Both the position numbers and the translations under genes were made by a program. From NCBI GenBank assembly GCA_024304875.1, contig JAMWZF010000071.1:1-11455 (forward strand): a stretch of 11,455 nucleotides of DNA. The letters run 5' to 3'. Shown one piece after another: positions 6,951 to 11,455 of this stretch; position 1 is the first letter of the stretch, and each line of letters begins with the position of its first letter. The DNA is from Paracoccaceae bacterium. GTDB lineage: Bacteria > Pseudomonadota > Alphaproteobacteria > Rhodobacterales > Rhodobacteraceae. A model generated the notes under the pieces. The model was not told the DNA's origin. It did not search any database and worked only from the letters and a program-made list of their open reading frames with translations.

Positions 6951-8330
6951 TCACACCTTGATCGGCTGGTTCTCACCCAGGGCCGCGGTCGCCTCCGGCC
7001 CGATGTCGAGCGCGGCGCGGGGCCAACGCACCCGCACCACCGCGCCCTTGCCGCGCCGGTCCGGCCCGCCGCGCCCGTTGGCAAAGTCGAGCGTGGCGCC
7101 CGTCCGCTCCAGGAGGGTCTTGGCGATGAAGAGGCCGAGACCCATCCCTTCGTACCCGGGCCGTCGCTGCGCCTCCTCGGGATTGCGCCGGCCGCGCACG
7201 AAGGGGTCGCCGATCCGCCCGATCATCTGGGCGGGAAAGCCCGGCCCGTCGTCGGTGATCCGCAGGCTGATCCGCTCCTCCGACCAGCCGACCTCGACCT
7301 CCACCGTTCCGTGGGCGAAGTCGACGGCATTCTGCACCAGGTTGCGGATGCCGTGGACGACCTCGGGCCGGCGATAGATGACAGGCTGGCGGGCCGGATC
7401 GCCGTCATCGGACACGAGGGTGATGACAACCGCCTTGCCCCGGTTTTCGTGCGGCTCGGCCGCCTCCCGGACCACGATTTCCAGGGGCGCACGCTGGAGA
7501 TGCTTGTCGTCCTTGCCGGCGCGACCCATGGACCGCAGGATATCGCGGCACCTGTCGGCCTGTTCGCGGATCAGCCGCGCATCCTCGGCAAGGTCGGGAC
7601 TGTCCGACAGCTCTTCCATCAGTTCGGAGCTGACCAGCTTGATCGTCGCCAGGGGCGTACCGAGTTCATGGGCCGCCGCCGCGACCACTCCGCCGAGGTC
7701 GGTCAGCTTCTGTTCCCGCGCGAGGGCCAGCTGGGTGGCCACCAGTGCCTCGGACATGGTGTGGATTTCGTCCGTCACCTGCCGGGCGTAGAGGCCGAGG
7801 AACACCACCCCGATCATCAGCGCCAGCCAGAAGCCGAACCGGAACAGCGCCGGGAGCAGCAGCGGCAGGCCACCCGGCGACAGCATCGGCACGTAGAACA
7901 GCGCCAGAAGCGTGATGATGAGCATCGTCAGGCAGCCCAGCGCCACGGTCGACCGCAGCGGCAGCACCGTCGCCCCGATGGTCACCGGCGCCAGCATCAG
8001 CAGGGCAAAGGGGTTGTGAAGACCGCCCGTCAGGAACAGCAGCAGCCCCAGCTGCAGGATGTCGAAGACGATCATCATGATCGCCTCGGTTTCCGACAGG
8101 CGCTTGTTCTCGGGATAGAGGAAGGTGGTGAAGAGGTTCGCCAGCACCGAGGCGCCGATGGTCATTGCGATCAGCCCGACCTCGAGCTGCAAGCCGTAGC
8201 CCTGCACCGCGATGATGACGGCGCCGGTCTGACCCGCGACGGCGAACCATCGCAGGATCACCAGCGTCCGCAGCCGGACCCAGTTGCTTCGCCGGTTTTC
8301 CGAGAGATCGACTCCTTCGGCCAAGGCCAT
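6951..8330 (-). CDS. regB: RegB (PrrB) redox-sensing histidine kinase
   Basis: A 459-aa inner-membrane sensor kinase that phosphorylates RegA under reducing or low-oxygen conditions, controlling photosynthesis, respiration, and carbon and nitrogen fixation genes in Rhodobacter relatives. About six hydrophobic helices span residues 22-182. The quinone-sensing heptapeptide GGLHNPF (GGxxNPF) is at 102-108. The phosphoacceptor is H221 in AAAAHELGTPL. The redox-active cysteine C261 in DRCRDILRSM lies 40 residues after it, the same spacing as H225/C265 of R. capsulatus RegB. The ATPase domain has the N box RNLVQNAVDF (N330/N334), ITDDGPGF (358-365) and GMGLGL (395-400). The ATG at 8330 is preceded on its strand by AAAGGG. 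It is divergent from senC, and all catalytic and sensory residues are present, so the kinase looks functional. Confidence 0.97.
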   Translation of the reverse strand: MALAEGVDLSENRRSNWVRLRTLVILRWFAVAGQTGAVIIAVQGYGLQLEVGLIAMTIGASVLANLFTTFLYPENKRLSETEAIMMIVFDILQLGLLLFLTGGLHNPFALLMLAPVTIGATVLPLRSTVALGCLTMLIITLLALFYVPMLSPGGLPLLLPALFRFGFWLALMIGVVFLGLYARQVTDEIHTMSEALVATQLALAREQKLTDLGGVVAAAAHELGTPLATIKLVSSELMEELSDSPDLAEDARLIREQADRCRDILRSMGRAGKDDKHLQRAPLEIVVREAAEPHENRGKAVVITLVSDDGDPARQPVIYRRPEVVHGIRNLVQNAVDFAHGTVEVEVGWSEERISLRITDDGPGFPAQMIGRIGDPFVRGRRNPEEAQRRPGYEGMGLGLFIAKTLLERTGATLDFANGRGGPDRRGKGAVVRVRWPRAALDIGPEATAALGENQPIKV

Positions 8331-8412
8331 ATGCCGCAGCCCTTTCCCGCTTGCGATCGGTGCCCCCCTGTTTATGTCTGCCGGGGCACGGGATCAATCG
8401 AGGGGCAGAGCC
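8331..8412. promoter_or_regulatory. Divergent regB / senC-regA promoter region
   Basis: This 82-nt gap must hold the promoters for both regB (minus) and senC-regA (plus). Weak candidates are visible. On the plus strand, TTGCGA (8351-8356) is spaced 16 nt from TATGTC (8373-8378). On the minus strand, TTGATC (complement of 8392-8397) is spaced 15 nt from CATAAA (complement of 8371-8376). The two -10 elements would overlap, so the promoters may compete. GCAGCCCTTTCCCGC at 8336-8350 matches the RegA consensus except at two positions and could serve autoregulation, which is known in Rhodobacter. The role as a promoter region is certain by position; the individual elements are tentative. Confidence 0.5.
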
Positions 8413-9042
8413 ATGGACAACCGGACAGCAATCGCGGTGGGCGGGGCCGTCGGTGTGGTGGCCCTGCTCGGCGGTATCTACCTTGCCACCGGGCTCTTCG
8501 CCCCGGCAGGCGACGCGATGGCGCAGTGCCGTCAGGGCCAGGTCGCCGGCGACATCGGCGGACCGTTCGAGCTGGTCTCCGAGACCGGCGAGACGGTGAC
8601 CGAGGCCGAGGTCATCACCGAGCCGACGATCGTCTATTTCGGCTACACCTTCTGCCCCGACGTCTGCCCGCTGGACTCTGCCCGGAATGCGCAGGCCGTC
8701 GACATCCTCGCCGAGCGGGGGATCAGCGCGACGCCGGTCTTCATTACCGTGGACCCGGCCCGCGACACGGCCGAGGTGGTGGGCCAGTTCGCCGACAACT
8801 TCCATGACAAGATGATCGGCCTGACCGGCTCGCCCGAGCAGATCGCCGCCGCCTCCCGCGCCTATTCGACCTATTACAGCGCGCAGGAAGACGACGGATC
8901 CGGCTACTATCTCGTCGACCATTCGACCTACAGCTACCTTGTCCTGCCCGAGGAAGGGTTCGTCGATTTCGTCCGGCGCGAGACGCCGCCGGAAGAGGTC
9001 GCCGACCGGATGCAATGCTTTGTCGAGGCCGCCGCAGGCTGA
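8413..9042 (+). CDS. senC: SenC/PrrC, Sco1-family copper protein for cytochrome oxidase assembly
   Basis: A 209-aa protein with a thioredoxin-like Sco domain, anchored by one N-terminal helix (about 6-29), so the domain faces the periplasm. The copper ligands of the family are intact: C81 and C85 in TFCPDVCP, and H170 in VDHSTYSYL. Further cysteines at 39 and 202 flank the domain and could form a structural disulfide (inference). SenC/Sco proteins deliver copper to, or reduce cysteines of, cytochrome oxidase, and in Rhodobacter they connect oxidase activity to RegB/PrrB signalling. The ATG at 8413 is preceded by GAGGGG with 7-nt spacing. The frame opens earlier, at 8284, but that extension lies inside regB and shows no signal peptide. 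It is divergent from regB and followed 78 nt later by regA, with which it is probably co-transcribed. Confidence 0.96.
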   Translation: MDNRTAIAVGGAVGVVALLGGIYLATGLFAPAGDAMAQCRQGQVAGDIGGPFELVSETGETVTEAEVITEPTIVYFGYTFCPDVCPLDSARNAQAVDILAERGISATPVFITVDPARDTAEVVGQFADNFHDKMIGLTGSPEQIAAASRAYSTYYSAQEDDGSGYYLVDHSTYSYLVLPEEGFVDFVRRETPPEEVADRMQCFVEAAAG

Positions 9043-9054
9043 TCCGACCCGGCG

Positions 9055-9083
9055 TTGACCGCGTAAAGGCCTGTGAATAGTTT
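9055..9083 (+). promoter_or_regulatory. regA: Possible secondary promoter for regA
   Basis: TTGACC (9055-9060, five of six bases of the sigma70 -35) is followed after exactly 17 nt by TAGTTT (9078-9083, three of six bases of the -10), just after the senC stop. It could drive regA independently of senC. The weak -10 is common in high-GC alphaproteobacteria, but chance occurrence cannot be excluded. Confidence 0.35.
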
Positions 9084-9120
9084 TGAGGGAGCCGCCATGG
9101 ACGGGGCCTTGGAGAATGTG

Positions 9121-9669
9121 ATGAGCGAGCCTCTGGACCTGGGCGAAGATGCGTCCCTGCTGCTGGTGGACGACGACGAGCCGTTTCTGCGCCGCCTCGC
9201 CAAGGCGATGGAAAAGCGCGGCTTTTCGGTCGAGACGGCGGACAGCGTCGCCGGGGGCAAGGCCATCGCCACCGCCCGTCCGCCGGCCTATGCCGTGGTG
9301 GACCTGCGGCTGGAGGACGGCAACGGCCTCGACGTGGTGGAAACCTTGCGCGAGCGCCGGCCCGACGCCCGGATCGTCGTGCTGACCGGCTATGGCGCCA
9401 TCGCGACAGCCGTCGCGGCCGTCAAGATCGGGGCGACGGACTACCTGTCCAAGCCCGCCGATGCGACCGACATCACCAACGCCCTCTTGGCCAAGGGCGA
9501 CGACCTGCCGCCGCCGCCCGAGAACCCGATGAGCGCCGACCGCGTCCGGTGGGAGCATATCCAGCGGGTCTACGAGCTCTGCGACCGGAACGTGTCCGAG
9601 ACCGCGCGGCGGCTGAACATGCACCGGCGGACGTTGCAGCGCATCCTCGCGAAACGGTCGCCCCGCTAG
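9121..9669 (+). CDS. regA: RegA (PrrA) global redox response regulator
   Basis: A 182-aa two-domain regulator phosphorylated by RegB. The receiver domain has the acidic pocket D17-D19 in LLLVDDDEPF, phosphoacceptor D61 in AVVDLRLEDGNG, T89 in VVLTGYGA and K111 in YLSKPAD. The proline linker LPPPPENP (129-136) joins a Fis-type helix-turn-helix, with recognition segment SETARRLNMHRRTLQRILA at 159-177. Linker and DNA-binding domain look essentially identical to Rhodobacter RegA/PrrA as I remember them. Two starts have good ribosome sites: ATG 9121 (GGAG, 6-nt spacing) and ATG 9097 (GAGGGAG, 5-nt spacing, adding MDGALENV). 9121 is chosen because it gives the usual length of about 184 aa; a GTG at 9073 is less likely. 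Its TAG stop lies within a CTAG shared with the converging LysR-type gene. hvrA and ahcY, which follow regA in Rhodobacter, are absent here. Confidence 0.96.
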   Translation: MSEPLDLGEDASLLLVDDDEPFLRRLAKAMEKRGFSVETADSVAGGKAIATARPPAYAVVDLRLEDGNGLDVVETLRERRPDARIVVLTGYGAIATAVAAVKIGATDYLSKPADATDITNALLAKGDDLPPPPENPMSADRVRWEHIQRVYELCDRNVSETARRLNMHRRTLQRILAKRSPR

Positions 9670-10545
9670 TCGGCCACCGGCCCGCGCAGCCATTTCACGA
9701 AGACGTCCCGGACCGGGTTGTGCACGTCGGGCTGGGTCACGATGTGATAGGCCGGGCCGCCCTTGCCCTCGTCCGAGGCGATGATCTCCATTGTGCCCTG
9801 CGCCAGCGCGTCCCCCGCAACCGCGCGGGTCAGGATGCCGATGCCGACCCCGCCCTTGACCGCCTCGATCACCAGCTCGGCCGAACTCAGGATCCGCACC
9901 CGGGCCTTGCCGAGGTCGATGCCGTGGTCGTGGAGCCAGGCCTGTTCCTCGTTGTAGGGGCTGTAGGTCAGCCATGTCGCCCCGGTCAGGCTGGCGAGGT
10001 CCGCGCCGGGGGGGAACAGGCCCGGCGCGGCCACCGCCATGAACTCGGCCGGGACCAGCGATTCCGTCACCGTCCCCCGCCAGTTGCCGAGACCGTAGCG
10101 CAGGGCGACGTCGATCCGGTCGCGGCGCAGGTCGACAAGGCCGTGGGAGGACAGGACCTCGACCTCAACCTCGGGATGATCCCGCCAGAAGGCGCTCATC
10201 CGCGGCATCAGCCAGCCCGCGGCGAAGGAGGGCGTGGTCGCGATCCGCAGGGGGCGCTGGGCGCCGCGCTGGGCCAGGTCCCGCGCCGCCGCCGCGATCT
10301 GGCCGAGGCCCTGACCGAAGGCCTTGGCCAGATCGCGGCGGCTGCGCCTCCTCCGGGACGACCATGCGCTGCCCGTCGCGGACCAACAGGGAGAGGCCGA
10401 AGTGCTTTTCCATCGTCCGGACATGCTGCGAGATGGCGACGTGGGTGACGTTCAGCTCGCGCGCCGCGGCCGACAGGCTGCCGGTACGGGCGGCTGCTTC
10501 ATAGGCCCTGAGGGCGGCGAGCGAGGGGACGTCGCGCCAATCCAT
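9666..10545 (-). pseudogene. LysR-type transcriptional regulator (GcvA-like) split by a frameshift
   Basis: Two frames together encode one LysR-type regulator of about 292 aa. The first (10545 to about 10348, 66 codons) is a complete winged HTH: SLAALRAYEAAARTGSLSAA, then VTHVAISQHVRTMEKHFG, ending QRMVVPEE. The second (about 10334 to 9666, 222 codons) starts at DLAKAFGQGLGQIAAAAR in the linker helix. It continues through the periplasmic-binding-like effector domain: PLRIATTPSFAAGWLMPRM, VDLRRDRIDVALRYGLG, EAVKGGVGIGIL. Between them, the 13 nt at 10335-10347 cannot be read in either frame without losing one base or gaining two. Everything else is intact and there is no internal stop in the correct frames, so this is either a very recent mutation or a sequencing error. 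The effector is unknown; the closest broad subgroup is GcvA/AmpR-type. It converges on regA and is divergent from a small ORF that it might regulate. Confidence 0.85.
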
Positions 10546-10548
10546 GCA

Positions 10549-10565
10549 TGTAAGTTTGACTTACA
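10549..10565. promoter_or_regulatory. 17-bp inverted repeat, probable operator upstream of the LysR-type gene
   Basis: TGTAAGT-TTG-ACTTACA is a perfect dyad with 7-bp arms and a 3-nt centre, AT-rich in a GC-rich background. It contains the T-N11-A spacing typical of LysR-type boxes. It lies 3 nt upstream of the LysR-type start codon, and its TTGACT (10556-10561) could act as a -35 for the divergent small ORF. Autorepression plus control of the divergent gene is the classic LysR arrangement. The dyad is seen directly; the function is inferred. Confidence 0.6.
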
Positions 10566-10631
10566 GAACTGAAATATTCAAGACTCGGCTGACGGGTCGG
10601 GTGCGCCTAGGTTCGGGACATCAGCAGCGCC

Positions 10632-10638
10632 AAGGAGG
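10632..10638 (+). promoter_or_regulatory. Perfect Shine-Dalgarno for the 55-aa ORF
   Basis: AAGGAGG matches the anti-Shine-Dalgarno fully and is 8 nt from the ATG at 10647. It is the strongest ribosome site in the window and is the main reason to accept the short ORF as a gene. Confidence 0.8.
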
Positions 10639-10646
10639 CCAGTCAG

Positions 10647-10814
10647 ATGTTCTCGATCTTCAACGACGTGTTCCGCACCGCCACCCGGCAGAACCCCCAC
10701 GTGCCGCCGACCCACTGGACGCAGCCGCCCCGGACGCCCTTCTCCGGCCATCACGACCAGGAGGTGGAGAGGTATCGCCAGCGGCTCGAACGCGACCGGA
10801 CCGGTCTGCGTTAG
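10647..10814 (+). CDS. Small uncharacterised protein (55 aa)
   Basis: I do not recognise this family. The ORF begins MFSIFNDVFRTATRQNPHVP, continues through a Pro/Thr/His-rich middle (PPTHWTQPPRTPFSGHHDQ) and ends in a charged, probably helical tail (EVERYRQRLERDRTGLR). There are no cysteines, no signal peptide and no membrane segment, so it is presumably cytoplasmic. Support for it being real comes from AAGGAGG 8 nt upstream of the ATG, a strong rho-independent terminator about 60 nt after the TAG, and a promoter-sized gap of 101 nt separating it from the divergent LysR-type gene. It makes a complete single-gene transcription unit. The inverted repeat in that gap suggests control by the LysR-type regulator, which is now frameshifted. 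Its function is unknown. Confidence 0.7.
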   Translation: MFSIFNDVFRTATRQNPHVPPTHWTQPPRTPFSGHHDQEVERYRQRLERDRTGLR

Positions 10815-10873
10815 CCCCCTGAGACAGGTTCCGATCCGGCCCGGCATGCTCCCGCCAAGGCCGGGTCGGCCCG

Positions 10874-10911
10874 GCGGGTCCGGCCTCGTGGTGGAGGTCG
10901 GGCCCGCTTTT
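10874..10911 (+). terminator. Rho-independent terminator after the 55-aa ORF
   Basis: Two 14-nt arms, GCGGGTCCGGCCTC (10874-10887) and GAGGTCGGGCCCGC (10894-10907), pair completely with two G-U wobbles around a GTGGTG loop. TTTT follows at 10908-10911. The polarity fits the plus-strand small ORF. The T tract touches the stop codon of the converging HD-domain gene. On the minus strand the stem lacks a following T run, so it would be weaker there, although it could still block read-through. Confidence 0.8.
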
Positions 10912-11455
10912 ACATCAGTGACAGAAGATCCGCGTGCCGGGCGGTGTAGTCCTGGCGCACCTCGACCGGCGGGCGCAGGCGGATCGGGAAGGTTTCGGCC
11001 AGAACAGGGTCGATCTTGCCGAAGAACCTGTCCGCCTCGGCGGTGGCGAAGCCGGCGATCTGCGTCGCCTCCAGCCAGGCGCTGATCTTGTCCGCCTTCT
11101 TGATCTGCTTCTTGAGCGCGGGCGCCGTTTGCGCGGGCAGGCCGAAGCGGATGTGGATCGCCGCCTGAAGACGGTCGTCCAGCACCCCGTAGTCCGGCCC
11201 CACCGCAGCCTTCACCGGAGAGATCATGTCCCCGATCACGTATTCAGGCGCATCATGGAGCAGCGCGGTCAGCCGGTCGGCGACCGAGGCCGAAGGGCAG
11301 AGCCGGCAGAAGATCTGCTCCACCAGCAGCGAGTGTTCGGCCACCGAATAGGGATAATCCCCCCGCGTCTGCCCGTTCCAGCGGGCGACGAAGGCAAGGC
11401 CGTGGGCGATGTCCTCGATCTCGATGTCCACCGGCGTCGGGTCGAGAAGGTCGAG
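10910..11455 (-). CDS. HD-domain hydrolase (YfbR/5'-nucleotidase-like), 5' end missing
   Basis: The visible 181 residues stay open to the right edge, so the N-terminus lies outside the window. A GTG at 11431 could be mistaken for the start, but the residues upstream of it (LDLLDPTP) read smoothly into the conserved DIEIEDIAHGLAFVARWNGQT. The HD metal-binding residues are present: the first His in SVAEHSLLVEQIF, the HD pair in ALLHDAPEYVIGDM, and a later Asp in IKKADKISAWLEATQ. Proteins of this kind (COG1896/YfbR-like) are phosphohydrolases, with YfbR acting on deoxynucleoside 5'-monophosphates; the exact substrate here cannot be told. The lone HD domain, without a sensor or synthetase domain, argues against a RelA/SpoT or c-di-GMP enzyme. 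The TAA stop at 10912-10910 abuts the terminator of the converging small ORF. Confidence 0.88.
   Translation of the reverse strand, partial: LDLLDPTPVDIEIEDIAHGLAFVARWNGQTRGDYPYSVAEHSLLVEQIFCRLCPSASVADRLTALLHDAPEYVIGDMISPVKAAVGPDYGVLDDRLQAAIHIRFGLPAQTAPALKKQIKKADKISAWLEATQIAGFATAEADRFFGKIDPVLAETFPIRLRPPVEVRQDYTARHADLLSLM

Noticed and set aside
8336..8350. GCAGCCCTTTCCCGC as a definite RegA-binding site
   Set aside because: Two mismatches to the degenerate consensus make it too weak to list separately; it is mentioned only within the divergent promoter region.
7666..9975. Very long minus-strand open frame spanning antisense senC and regA
   Set aside because: It runs opposite the well-supported senC and regA genes and over part of regB in another frame; the composition is that of a high-GC shadow and no motif is present.
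10335..10353. Programmed ribosomal frameshifting in the LysR-type gene
   Set aside because: No slippery heptamer, stimulatory structure or known precedent in this family; the nearby GGAGGAGG and GCCGCC repeats are triplet-based and would not readily give a one-base slip. Mutation or sequence error is simpler.
11429..11431. GTG at 11431 as the start of the HD-domain gene
   Set aside because: The frame stays open to the window edge and the upstream residues LDLLDPTP look like genuine family sequence, so the gene is treated as 5'-incomplete.

Overview
The window is high-GC DNA (roughly 70% by eye) with densely packed, overlapping genes. It looks like chromosomal sequence from an alphaproteobacterium of the Rhodobacteraceae (Rhodobacter/Roseobacter group). 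The main evidence is the divergent regB / senC-regA redox cluster, whose proteins closely resemble those of Rhodobacter. Supporting evidence is the alphaproteobacterial type of AddB and a perfect CtrA-type box (TTAA-N7-TTAAC).

Positions 1-6890, all on the minus strand, form one probable operon. In transcription order it holds a membrane-anchored multi-PAS sensor without a kinase domain (possibly DivL-like), tsaE (t6A tRNA modification), an AmgK-type amino-sugar kinase, a MurU-type nucleotidyltransferase (peptidoglycan recycling), addB, and the start of addA (double-strand break repair), which runs off the left edge. From tsaE onward every junction overlaps, by 8, 11, 8 and 4 nt, which suggests translational coupling. 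The CtrA-type box lies just upstream of the PAS gene, so a cell-cycle/GTA-type regulator may feed into this operon.

Positions 6951-9669 hold the global redox system. regB (quinone- and thiol-sensing histidine kinase) is on the minus strand. It is divergent from senC (Sco1-like copper protein for cytochrome oxidase) and regA (response regulator) on the plus strand, with a shared 82-nt regulatory gap. RegB phosphorylates RegA, and SenC links the pair to oxidase assembly. The hvrA/ahcY genes that follow regA in Rhodobacter are not in this window.

Positions 9666-11455 are more variable. A LysR-type regulator converges on regA; the two stop codons share one CTAG palindrome, and the LysR gene is broken by a frameshift near 10335-10347. 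A 17-bp inverted repeat sits directly upstream of its start codon. Divergent from it is an unrecognised 55-aa ORF with a perfect Shine-Dalgarno sequence and a strong rho-independent terminator. An HD-domain nucleotidase-like gene on the minus strand runs off the right edge.

No tRNA, rRNA, CRISPR array, insertion sequence or phage gene was seen, and no gene-free stretch exceeds about 105 nt.
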